Shown piece by piece: positions 47,051-58,199 of a DNA stretch of 64,000 bases (positions are counted from its first letter, which is position 1; each line of letters opens with the position of its first letter). The notes beneath the pieces are model-generated. The model ran no database searches. It was not told the DNA's origin and saw only the letters and a program-made list of their open reading frames with translations. The stretch is taken from positions 37,089,558 to 37,153,557 of the forward strand of contig CM049310.1 in assembly GCA_026874595.1 (NCBI GenBank). Direction: 5' to 3'. The position numbers and the translations under genes are program-made. This DNA comes from Sipunculus nudus. Lineage: Eukaryota; Annelida; Sipuncula; Golfingiida; Sipunculidae.

Positions 47051-47915
47051 GGCCGGATTTTCCAAAGAACTTTGACTGGCTCGAGCGCCGACTTCATTTT
47101 CCGTGAGTCAGTCATTTTTTTATGTTTGCATTGTCACTATTCTTGACATGATGGGTAGTCGATATTTGATATCGTACAGAAGCTGCAAAGCATACTAGTT
47201 TACCTTCCTTGGTGCTTTTCCGAATTAAGCAAGCTAGTTCTGGACAGAAAAATCGGGTATAACATACATACCGTAAGGCTGAGAAGGAATGTTTACACGT
47301 ACTCGCTGCCTTCTCAATAGCACTAACATCTACGTACCCACTTGTCATCTGTGGTTTTCTGATACCAGAATGCCAATGTTTTGGGCGTACCATCAGATAT
47401 CAACTATGTGGAACACTTAAATCCCATGCAAATGGCTTGATGAAGTGACCCGCTGTTCAGTTATCCATCATATCAGGAGAATGCATTCTAACGTTCATTT
47501 TGTGAAATACGCGGCATGGTCATTGGTAACATTATCATGATTTTAAAGCAATAAAACTGTAAATCAAACTAGGTGGCGCTACTTAAAGCTTCCCTCTGCA
47601 TACCAGTAAAAAGATCAATATACCTGCAAAATCTGATGTTGATAGCTGATGGCGAAATCATGTTGTTCGTGAGTATAGCAACAAGTAAAACAACGCATTC
47701 TCATACTCAGTTGATCCTTTTACTATGAGGAATAGTTAAAGATGGCATGATAGCTGTTCTTACTTATTTGAGAAACTACTTAATTATTAAATATAACTTT
47801 CTCGCTGAAAGTATATAGGTGAAGAACAGGTCATGTTCAATGATAGATATCTGATTATCTAGTTGGAGAAGGGGTCGAGGTGGACCACGGACGCTGCATA
47901 TGTATACCTGTGTGT

Positions 47916-47916
<1 letters not shown>
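47051..47916. other. Spacer between SINE and novel gene
   Basis: No gene is supported. A 93-codon minus-strand frame at 47112-47393 has ordinary-looking composition (KPQMTSGYVDVSAIEKAA), but there is no splice support and no recognisable domain. Confidence 0.4.

Positions 47917-47984
<68 letters not shown>
47917..47984. repeat. AG dinucleotide microsatellite
   Basis: About 66 bases of uninterrupted GA repeats, roughly 90 bases beyond the 3' end of the novel minus-strand gene. Confidence 0.97.
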
Positions 47985-47987
<3 letters not shown>

Positions 47988-48071
47988 ATCTCGTGAGTGC
48001 ACTGTGAGAAAGTCCACAGGTTTTATTCTGTAACTAAAAGATTAAGGTCAAATTTTGCGTTAGCAGTTGTA

Positions 48072-48081
48072 TTTATTTATT
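48072..48081 (-). promoter_or_regulatory. Overlapping AATAAA signals at the stop codon of the novel gene
   Basis: On the minus strand the last codons read AAT AAA TAA, so AATAAATAAA overlaps the stop codon. This offers two polyadenylation hexamers immediately at the end of the reading frame. If used, the 3' UTR would be only some 10-30 bases long. The AG microsatellite lies beyond. Confidence 0.45.
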
Positions 48082-50780
48082 GTCATCGTTAACATTCTCG
48101 ATGTTCACTTCCTGAAGATCCTGGATATTCTGAGCCTCTATATAATCCAGGACACTGAGGTCATCAAGTTCCTCAGTACACAGATCAAGGAGTTCAGTGA
48201 CTGAGGTGATAGTTGAGTCGCTGAGTGATGACGTCACGCTCAGGGCGTCCAGGTTCTCCTGAACCATATCATCAAGGATTTCTCTCAGTGGCCTCCCGTC
48301 AATATCAGGAATAGAAATATTAATAGACATCACTTTGGGAGGACAGAGTATATCTTCCTCCTCTGAACAAATAGACGTGTTGTCATTTTCTTTAATAAGG
48401 GTCTGCAAACCAAAAACCTCCACAAAACCAACACCTTTTTTGTTATTTGTAACACTGCTGCATTCAAAAGAAACATTCTCTGCAGATGCGGTGTTCTGAA
48501 AATTAATCAATTCTTGATTAATAGCACAATCTTGGATTGGCTTCTCATGTGGTGTCCATGAATGCATCGAATCTTCCTCAGCTGACCAAATGGAGGGGTT
48601 CTCACTTGGAACAAAAAATGTGTCCATTGCAAACATATGGTTTACTACTGCTGTCTCCTGAAAATCAAAAGTGTTTATATAAGATGTATCGCTTCTGCAT
48701 TCAAATGGTGTCAATATTGTAGATGCCGTGCTCTGAAAACCAGTCAAATTATGATTAGTGATATTCATGTCAATAGGCTCACCATACGCCCTCCACAAAT
48801 GCATAAAATCTTGAAATTCCGGAGGTTGTTCATCTTTTCTTGGTCTTCTGAAACAGGCAGACAGCTTTTTTACCTCCTTGCTTATGACAGCCGGCAGCCC
48901 TCTGATCCCCCTGACAGCCTTGAGAATCTGTCTGCCCATACTCACCTGTTTACCACCAGGGGTCGCGGTCGGAGTCTTTTCGTGACTCCCTAGGTCTGCC
49001 TGATTCTTACCGCGTTTGCTCCTTCTGAAGATACAGAATTTTTAATACATATTATCTGTTATAAATGTATATATACCTGTATATTTAAATATGTATAAAT
49101 AAATTTAATATCTGTGAATATTTTAGGTTTAAAATGACAGAAAAGGAGTTTATGAACCATTCATAATGAATATTCATGTTTCGGGTTTTGTAATGAAATT
49201 GTTTAATTGACGTTTGTGATTATAATGGCAAGTGATAGAAAATATAAATAAATAAATATTTTCAATTTAATACATGCATAATTATTTGATCTACTAACTA
49301 TTCCACTGATTATATCATAATTTTTTTTCGCTCGAAAGGTGTATATGGTCTCCCTGTAATACTAATACTGTCTTCCTCTGTGTGCGTGATATAATGCTTT
49401 CAGAATTTAATGACACATGAACTGTTACACGTACTAAATCCAATCTTTTCAGTGCCTAAATTTGTTCAATTTTTTTTATTTCTGAAATTTGGACAAATAT
49501 TTAAAAGATTTGGTGAAGAAAGCCTTAAACGGTTTTTGATAATTACATTTTTTTTCATCAAATTTTAAAGGGACAGTGACAACTAACGCTGAGTATATCG
49601 GCTGAAATAAAATACAAAATTAATTTCACGCTGAAACGTAAGAAATGTGTTAATCTATTTTAATATTATCCATGGTGTTTATTTGTGTATTTAATTATTT
49701 ATCGTTTGTTTTGTTTGATTACCTGATGAGCGGAAAAGTTAAAAGTGGTAGCGATGTATATGCACCGGTATGTCGAGGGGCGGGGGACACCAGCTGACCA
49801 TGGAAAAGAGCGATTCGAGGTGTAAAAGTAAAGTGGCGCCATCTGTACTTTGTAAAATAACGAAATAATTACCTACTTTTTTACACTGATCTATTAACAG
49901 AAACAATATTTAATACTTTATATTGAAATCATGAACAGCCAGACAACAATTAAGTTGTCCATGTGGATACATGTACCCTGAGGATCCCCCTCTAACTGTC
50001 ACAAAATTCATAAAGTAAACTTGTTTACACTATATAGCGGTATTCTTGTAAAGTATTAAATGTCAATGGTTCTTGCCTTTTAGGACCCATCTCCCTTCAT
50101 ATAAGAAAGCTTGAATCCGCCCCTGTTGTTTGTTAATACTGTTATAAAGGGCTTACTACAATGTTGATAAGCAACTAAGATGGCGACGTCCTGGTTTGGA
50201 ATTTTTTACAAAGAATCGGAGGAAACCCTCAACGAATGACTCTCAACAAATGATGTATGCCTCGAATGCATTTTACCATGTGTTCACAGAAAAAAATGGA
50301 AATTTGTACAAATTATGCTGATAATGGTCAAATGAAATAAGCAGACAGCGCATAAAATGTAAAAAATTGCACTTGAGACGTTAATATGAAGCCATGGCAA
50401 CACGCGCAAACTACAAAGGCGGCGCATGCGCCAAAAGTTTACGGGGTTGCTATGGCGTATTTCATTGATATAATGATTAATGTCTAAATGAATATTTATC
50501 CGTGCTAGCCGGTAGCCAATATGCATTGTAGGGTATAGTCTACTATAGACATTAGAGGCATAGTCTACCTTTATAACACCTAATAATATTTTGATATAGG
50601 CATTAAGCTATGGTATGGCCTATGGGTATGGTTTATAGACCTGCCCCGTACACGTAAGTCTGTTACATACCTTTCCCTTCGACCCTGGAGTGATTTCCTC
50701 GTCGCCATCCTCTCATCAACGTGTTTCTGCTGCTCCTTGATCCATTGTAAGGTTCTGGTCCCAAGTCGTACTGAAGCCAT
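48073..50780 (-). CDS. Novel two-exon gene, 353-aa basic/acidic protein with two internal repeats
   Basis: Minus-strand exons are 50780-50671 and 49024-48073. Exon 1 ends in phase 2 (AG|GTATGT) and exon 2 starts after CTTCAG with an A that completes Arg37. The first in-frame ATG gives MASVRLGTRTLQWIKEQQK. Residues 1-43 are basic and probably helical. 66-104 form a second basic segment (QILKAVRGIRG, KEVKKLSACFRRPRK). Two copies of an acidic module of about 79 aa follow (about 111-188 and 190-261), sharing MHxW, PI, FQxTAS, FEC, SI and SxEED. The tail (262-353) is very acidic and leucine-rich, ending in NVNDDNK. I recognise no family and see no signal peptide or membrane segment. An RFX X-box upstream hints at a ciliary role, which is inference only. 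Two strong donor-like sites inside exon 2 allow other splice forms. Confidence 0.72.
49025..50670 (-). other. Intron of the novel gene
   Basis: The intron starts GTATGT and ends GTATCTTCAG on the minus strand. It is AT-rich with no repeat or exon that I can support. A degraded GGGGCGGATT-type element lies inverted near 50110-50125. A GTTGCCATGG half X-box on the minus strand lies near 50389-50398. Confidence 0.6.
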
Positions 50781-50892
50781 TGTGATTTTTAATAATCTCA
50801 ATGAAAAAATCACACAAAATGTATAGCCGCGATAGAACACGTCCACCAGGTTTTACATTCGTAGCGAGAGTAACGTTCCTGGCCACATTTTG

Positions 50893-50932
50893 TGACGTCA
50901 TCGTTGCCGAGGTAACACGGTTCGTGACGTCA
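50893..50932 (-). promoter_or_regulatory. RFX X-box flanked by two CREs, promoter of the novel gene
   Basis: GTTGCCGAGGTAAC at 50903-50916 fits the RFX X-box consensus (two GTTRCC/GGYAAC half-sites, two-base spacer). TGACGTCA occurs on both sides, at 50893-50900 and 50925-50932, 32 bases apart or about three helical turns. The cluster lies 123 bases upstream of the novel gene's start codon, inside the range typical of X-boxes of ciliary genes. RFX and CREB/ATF sites also occur side by side in the X1/X2 module of MHC class II promoters. Sequence match is direct; function is inferred. Confidence 0.65.
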
Positions 50933-51358
50933 TTGAATACGTGTACACCTCAAGGTGTAGGTCACACGAACCTATTTCAAGGGCCCCGATATATTATCAT
51001 AAAAATGGTCATATTCATAACACCAGGAAAATATTTTCCGTCTAGATATTTCTCACTATATCATGCATCAAAACTGTAGCTCTTAACCAATATTTCTTTT
51101 CTGACGTAAAAATAACGTTTGTATTTCTGGAGTTTGGAATGTAGGCCTATAGTAATTCATAAAATGGACCAGAGATGGCGCCATTTCTCAAGCATATTCA
51201 CCAGCATCACACTCGCCACTTTTCTTTCTAGTCCAATATTATAATTTAAGACTGACACCAGCCCGATTTTTTAATCATTTCCAACATCAAACCTCCTGCC
51301 TACTAGAATAAATGAGTTTACCCACAAATATTTTTTTTTTTCATTGTCTGCTGCCAGC

Positions 51359-51392
<34 letters not shown>

Positions 51393-52229
51393 AGGCGTGG
51401 GAGCTTAATCAAACGCTGTATAAATATGCATTAACGATATCTGAAGCCAGTGAATAATAATATCACATATATTATAATCAATTATAAGGTTTTAAAAAAT
51501 AAGTTATTAGGTTTCCAGTATAGGTTTATACCAGACCAAGATATATGATTCCATTGATCAACCCCACCCCGACTCCCCTTCCTAAAAAGTGTCGGATATA
51601 TATCCCTCATCCCCACAAATGACTTCACGAGTGATCCGGAATTAAGTCAGTCTGATCTGTACCGCACTGAACCTGTGATATCCAGGAAAAAGGAACTAAT
51701 CAATGTCTGAAATTGAGCCGAAACGAACTTAGAAAAAAAGGTGACAATGAAGAAATTAAGCCCAATGACAGAAATAAATTTCGTGGATTAACAGGAGTTG
51801 CTCATTTGTTTGTGTGATTCTCAGAAGGGTTAGAAGAACTTTTGATGACGTGCTTTAATATGAGATTTTTAATTTCCTCCGAGGGAGCAGATAAAAAAAA
51901 AAATATTATTAATACTTCATGGTCTACAGAAATGAAGCGATATTTATCAAGATTGGTAACAGGAGTCCATATGTAATGTTGTAAAATATGAGTAATCGTT
52001 AGTTTGAAATAATTTTTATTAATAAAGATATCACCAAAGCCACATCAGCAATCACATATAAAGTAAAAAATAATAACAAAACAATGGAAGATCAATTAAC
52101 TTATTATGATTGGTATTCACAGAAGGGAATAGGTCAATTAATGTCATGACGTTATGATGACGTCAGATTTTCATGTAATGCGAAATTAAAATGCTTGAAT
52201 TAGGATTGACCATGATTTCGGTACGTATT
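50933..52229. other. Gene-free stretch with long poly-G
   Basis: It contains an uninterrupted poly-G run of about 27 bases (51360-51386) and scattered AT-rich sequence. A further TGACGTCA lies at 52158-52165. No gene is supported on either strand. Confidence 0.55.
51360..51386. repeat. Poly-G tract
   Basis: About 27 G in a row, the longest G run in the window. Confidence 0.95.
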
Positions 52230-52444
52230 TCAGCTTTTAGTTTTATTTTATATACAGGACCTATTAGAGGGTGGTCAGCCGGTACATCTTACAGGGGCCA
52301 GAAGAGCCCAAAGGGGACCCGGACCGATCAGGAATTTCCCATAGTGTCCAATAAAACGTTGCAGAAGCTTTATTTAGTTTTAATTTAGTTGAAATGTATC
52401 CAACAGGGCACAAGAAAATGCTCAAAAATGCGTCTTATGTGAAG

Positions 52445-52446
<2 letters not shown>

Positions 52447-52507
<61 letters not shown>
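52447..52507. repeat. AT dinucleotide microsatellite
   Basis: About 60 bases of alternating TA within dispersed repeat copy B, bounded by GGG on the left and CCC on the right (GGGTATA...TATACCC, itself palindromic). Confidence 0.95.
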
Positions 52508-52508
<1 letters not shown>

Positions 52509-53115
52509 CTTTCTACAGTCTGGAGTGATCTAAGGGAACCCAGATCGGAAAACTCTTTTTTTCTTTTTTAGTTAACTTGCATATATATAGGGGCATATAT
52601 ATATAGTTTTTCACCAGGGGGGCTTAACGGGGCCCGGCTCGGGCATGGAGTCTCCTGGGCCTAGTCCATCTCTGGACCCTATCGTCCTATATGCGATCTA
52701 GTATATCTATAAGACGAAATGGTCCAGAGATGGACTCCCTTGGGCCCTGTTAAATGCTTGTTAATGTGGAACTTTTTTTCTTTCTTGGGATTTACCTTAT
52801 ACAGTTTTAATCGGAAGTGATAGGAGAGGCTGAGGCCTTTATTCTCGACGATAAAGTCAAATTTGTCTTTAATTGTATAACACAGTACATATAGGTTTTA
52901 ATTCGGAACAGTTGTTCTTAGGGCCCATTAAAATGCACGAAAATGTGGACATACTGGAGCGATGGGAAAGGGTAATTACTGTTATATCAAAATGGCAAGA
53001 CTAATATATTTATACGACGCACACCAACTGAAGAAAATAAATATAACATCCTATACAGGGTTCGGAAGCCTGTGAAAAACGTGTAGTTTGCTTTCATTTT
53101 GTTAACAAACCGTGT

Positions 53116-53117
<2 letters not shown>

Positions 53118-53167
<50 letters not shown>
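53118..53167. repeat. AT dinucleotide microsatellite
   Basis: About 50 bases of alternating AT within dispersed repeat copy B. Confidence 0.95.
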
Positions 53168-53169
<2 letters not shown>

Positions 53170-53961
53170 AGACAAGCAAATATGGGCCTTGCCTTTTTTA
53201 TTATTAAGCTTTTTTTCTCTCATATACATATAGTAATTGTCCTTATAGAAATTAAACAAAACGTTGCATTATACGGTGGCTTCGATCTGTTTGACGGAAT
53301 ATATATATATAATTCTCTCAAGTTTCAGTGGTCTTTGTCCTTATTGTAAAACTATCGTTGTTGAGATATAGATTGCACATGCAGTGTGTGTAACCTTTTG
53401 TACGTCGCTTGCCTTTGGGTTACGGGGTGTCTTTTTAATTGTTTTATAACAATTTAAACTGGCTCCATTTTTTAATGAACAAGTTAATCATGCCTAATGT
53501 ATCGCATCTGGGTTAAGGTTTGGTCCACGTGAATAATATGACTGAAGTGCAGAGTTAAATTATAAGTAATAATAACTCTCAATCCTTTCATACACGAAAC
53601 GTGTTTTTCACTCTCATGTATTCACAAGACCTCCATACAATTTTTTTTTCTAAATAAATCGTGACTGGTAAAATATGTGAATGAGGATACATATATCATT
53701 AGATGCAGAAATCAATAACCCATTTCAGTAAATCCAATTCTTTAGTACCGCTTCAACAGACAAGCTAAGGTATATAGCTTCGGCCTTAAACCGTATACAG
53801 AGTTCATAAAATCCGTAAAACGTGTATATAATATGTGAATGTGTATAAAAACGAGGAAAGAGTCACGGAAATCTTTTGTACCACCTCATAAAATTCCTCT
53901 CGGAGGCCTTGTTCTCAGTAAAAATTAATACGGTACGATAGAAAATGACACGTTATGTGCC

Positions 53962-53987
53962 TGTGTGTGTGTGTGTGTGTGTGTGTG
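53962..53987. repeat. GT dinucleotide microsatellite
   Basis: Thirteen GT units following CC, near the end of dispersed repeat copy B. Confidence 0.95.
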
Positions 53988-55206
53988 CAGAAAGTTCATC
54001 CCATGACCTTCACTGTGCGAGTGTGCTAGCATAAATGTTATTTGTCTATTCAAACCAAATTATACATCTCCAGAATGATTTGATGGTTGTTAATAGGTAT
54101 CAGTTTTTTTTTCTAATAGTACTGTTTATAACTTTAACACCAATGGATAATTTTTTTTTAATTCATGGATATGGTTCAGAGGCTGAATCTTATCTCAATT
54201 AGGGCATTATCTTTACTAAAAGAGTAACTCTGATCTTGAATACAGAAGGAAACATAACATTAAATATTTAAAGAACTGATGATTGGATTGTTCTCAAAAT
54301 CAATATTACCGATGATCTTGGATAGCTTTATCTTGTACACAAGACTGTATGGTGGCGCCTCCTACAACTTCTTTTCCTGTCCTTGCGTATTTTACCGCAT
54401 CATTATTGTGAATAAAAAAATATAAAAAAGTGAACAGCATCATTTAAAAACGTATTGTTGTGCAATATTATCTTTCAGGAAAGTTCTTGGTGCTTTAATT
54501 TCCCTCAAGGAACTAATTATATATGGAAAATCCATTTGATTTTAATGCTTATACCATAAGGTAGCTTGTTTATTTTGCGAAAGACGTCTCTAGTTAACAG
54601 CAGTCTTGCTATAATACCTCAATAATACCCCAAACAACACCTGTATACACGAGCAGTCTCATTACCATTATGTTACTGTTATGTCTGGGCCTCAGTCGAG
54701 GGAAAAGCCCCAGGTAACAAAGAAGTTGATCTTTTTGTATCACCTTACACATACCCGCAGACAGATTTGCCGACAGAAGCCATCCATCTTGGTTTAGCGT
54801 CATCTGGAGGGCACATTATCCGGTGCCTTCATTGTCATTTTATTATTCAAGGCCCCTCGAAACACCATGCAGTACAGACACGGGTTCGGGCAATGGGGCG
54901 GAGGATTCTCTCCTTCTTATCTTACTTAAAATCAAATGTACCATTTTTATATCTTTATCGTTTGTTCCTGTCGCGTATGTTGGTTTTGGCTTTTGCGAGA
55001 AAGTTACTTCTTTTACTTTTTCAGTATCCAAGATATGCATCTGCCATTAGCGGCCAACGGTTTAAGTCCGCGCGCATTCTGTTAACTGTATATGCACTAT
55101 CGAATCACTAAGCCAGGTTCAATCAAAAATTCGAGGAGTCTTTTTTTATGTAATTTTGTCCGGATTGTTATCTGTTGTTGTTGTTATATATTGTTGTTGT
55201 TATCTG

Positions 55207-55211
<5 letters not shown>

Positions 55212-55274
<63 letters not shown>
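55212..55274. repeat. CT dinucleotide microsatellite
   Basis: About 62 bases of uninterrupted CT, translating as an SLSL repeat in one frame. Confidence 0.97.
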
Positions 55275-55277
<3 letters not shown>

Positions 55278-55463
55278 ATATATGGGTCCACACGTTAACT
55301 CTAATAGATTATACATGTTTATTTACGAAGCGCCGGATATACATATCGGTATACAAGCAGTAAATTGTTGTGGTTACGGTATACAATCAGCTGTTGTGGT
55401 TAGCATTCCTCGAGATGTGTCGACGGCGGTAACAAACATGTTATGATCATTGATTGTCGTGTG

Positions 55464-55477
55464 GTTGCCATGGAAAC
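55464..55477 (+). promoter_or_regulatory. Canonical RFX X-box-like motif
   Basis: GTTGCCATGGAAAC is an excellent match to the RFX-binding consensus. No gene start was found nearby on either strand, so it may serve a gene outside the window or be coincidental. Confidence 0.35.
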
Positions 55478-57542
55478 AGATTATTTGTGAAGAATTCTGC
55501 AACATATATAACGTTTGACTCTTCCGTCATGCATTTAACCAGTATTTTTTTTAGTCCTATACTGCAACTACAGCCTTTATTGTTTTAATATACCTTTTTT
55601 AACTTATTCATAAATATTTGTTTTTAAACTTTTTTTATTTTAATCTCATCTTGCGAATTAAACATATTAGTAACCTTCCTCGGCTTTTATAGAGACCGCC
55701 CTTAACTGGCTCTGGTACGTGGGATACACGAGCATCGGGCACTCATGCATTCAGCGGGCTGGGCTTTTCATTTTTTGGGTGCAGGTATGATTAAGCTGGT
55801 TCGATACATTATTTGGCGGATAAATTGTCTTTGTCGCCCTGGTTGGTTTTCTTGTTAGCAACTTAAATCAAAATGTTATGGATGGATTTTTTTTATAATT
55901 TTGGGAGGGTTAGGGTATTTGATTTGTATTTGATGTTTTAGATTTCAGGATTTTTTACCAACCGAGAAAGTTGTCATTAACTAGTATTAGCGGAAAATTT
56001 AAGTGTAACTTTCTGAATGGAGTGAGCAGTTAGTATACCTGTCTCGCTAAATAGGAGCAGCCTTTATTCTAGCGAGCAGAGTTGAACTGTGAAAACAACC
56101 ATCGAGTCAGCTCAACTAAACTGCATGTTCATTCTGATATTCTAACAGTGCATATACGGGTTATAATTGACTATATCTTACAAGTAAACGACTTATTTGA
56201 CTTAAAAGCATTTGCGCAGATAAAATCTGGTAAGCACAAGTTTCAACTATACTTTTTCCAAGGATTGATATCCCAGACAACTGAACCAGATAGCAGTTTT
56301 CTAAACAAACACAATTTATAACCCCCCGTGTGAATTAGTGTAGGGTTCACACACTGCATTTTGGCCTAGAACTATAATTGCGCATGAATTCATTGAAATA
56401 TACATCTCACGTAAATTTTCTCTGTATAAAACTTCGTAATCCCTCTAAAGAAACTCATGTGGAGCACTGAGCATCAAAAGTGTGATTTCAAATGGAGAAA
56501 AAAAAACTAAATAATACGCTTATATATACACTTCATTTAACAATCACAAATTCTTATAATACTTTATTTGCTGTGTGGCCTAATGATTGACACGTTCTGG
56601 TGCATATAATCGATGTCGGCATTGGACTAATCGGGCATAATGTTGGTGGCCTTGGTAACTCGTCACATGATACTGGAGATGAAAGTCTCAGTAGGCGGTA
56701 TTTTAAAGTGCCAAACGATGTACAGAAGCGACAAGGGAACCTATCACGCAAGAATGCCTATATAGCACCCAACTCCACAAAACAAATTTTCAGAACTAGC
56801 GGCTGCAGAGCAGGGTAAGCGTGAATATACTTAATATACACCCAGTCCTGCCCAGGAAGATACCTGCGTTACAAATCTGGCGAGAAAACGTAACAAATCC
56901 AACTTCTAAGTGACCCACTGGTCATGGCACTCAGCTGACAAGCGCCTCCCGTGACAGCATGACCTAAAACCTCTGACAATTAAAGTGAAACTTAGCTTTC
57001 TTTTTCATCTTTCTTTATGGAATAGTTTTTGTTCAAACTTTCACAAATGTTTACGGTAAGCGTGAGATTGTATTTCTTTTTTATTTTTTTTTGGTGGTTA
57101 CTTACTAGTAGTTATATACTTGTATTCCCATGCATAGCATTTCGGCTGTTAAACATGCAGTCAACAGTCTAACGATGAATTTACCTAAAAGCCAATACAT
57201 TATCTAGATCAAACCACCTGATAATAAAATGTGTACTGCAAGTCAAAATTTGTAACCGTAATTGAGAAAATACATGTGATACAATATTTTCTACTAAAGT
57301 GAAATTTTGCAATTATTTTGAGCATTGCTAGGGTTAATTGGTCTTACATTTTACGGGGTGGCGTGGTCTTTTTTAATGGTGTAGCTTTGCTTCCGTGTAT
57401 GGAGGACTGATCAAAATAATTTTAGGGCTACGTTTACAATACGATGAACAACCGCGTAAACAATTAAAACAGGAGCATATAAGCAAACATAGAATAAACA
57501 TAGAAGCATTGTAGGCGGGATTAGCAAATTAGCTCATGGCTT

Positions 57543-57544
<2 letters not shown>

Positions 57545-57602
<58 letters not shown>

Positions 57603-57612
57603 TATTTATATA

Positions 57613-57652
<40 letters not shown>
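57545..57652. repeat. Paired AT microsatellites
   Basis: Two alternating TA tracts, about 57545-57598 and 57619-57650, are separated by TGTTTATTTATATAGATG. A short GT run follows. Confidence 0.95.
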
Positions 57653-57661
<9 letters not shown>

Positions 57662-58079
57662 TTGTTTGTGTCCCCGTTCCGAAAGATATGACACACCATA
57701 CCCAAATGATATTTCTACTGGTTCAGGGAATTAACAAGTGACCTTCGGGTCATGACGAATAATAGTCACCATGTTCAGCATGAATAATATTCATAACTAT
57801 CAGTCAACGTTTTACAAAAACCATTGAGAAACTACAGTTTATAATGTTTTCCCTCAAAATGGACCAATTTTAGTGAAATATCAAAGCTACAAGTGAAATT
57901 TGTCATCAGCTGGCTAGGGTATTCAGTTTTCAAAAGTGCATGCTGGATTGCACTTACTGTGAATTTTTGTTCAACAGATAATCAGAAGCGCCTGATTTTT
58001 TTTATATTTGAAAATTATATAGGTTACGTTGACCTAATTTCGTGTAGGGACAGATTCAACCAAGACCTGCCTGGATATT

Positions 58080-58195
58080 GACCAATTAAGCCTTTGATCC
58101 TAACGGCCGGGCAAGAACGACCGGATAGAAGGACGACGGCGAAGACCGACGGCTATATATTGTCCAGTATGACTTAAAAGACAGGTGAGCTTAAA
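58080..58195 (+). repeat. Dispersed-repeat 3' end of 'GACGACGG...GGTGAGCTTAAAAA' type
   Basis: GGACGACGGCGAAGACCGACGG followed by a tail ending AGGTGAGCTTAAAAATC resembles the element end at 61690-61780 (GACGGACGGACGG...CAGCTGAGCTAAAA). I know this motif combination as frequent in bivalve genomes. Only the 3' part is recognisable. Confidence 0.5.
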
Positions 58196-58199
58196 AATC

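Larger units (their letters stand above)
52230..53950 (+). repeat. Long dispersed repeat, copy B
   Basis: The collinear partner of 35640-37530 in the same orientation. It contains GGGGACCCGGACCGATCAGG, GGGGCCCGGCTCG, ATATAGGTTTTAA, TACGTCGCTTGCC and TTCCTCTCGGAGGCC. AT microsatellites are inserted at 52447-52507 and 53118-53167. A small internal hairpin (GTCCATCTCTGGACC near 52663 and GGTCCAGAGATGGAC near 52722) is absent from copy A. No coding capacity. Confidence 0.6.
53988..57540. other. Gene-free stretch
   Basis: No coding region is supported. It includes a CT microsatellite (55212-55274) and a canonical X-box-like site at 55464-55477. Open frames around 54767-55446 are partly microsatellite translation and lack recognisable domains. 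Confidence 0.5.
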
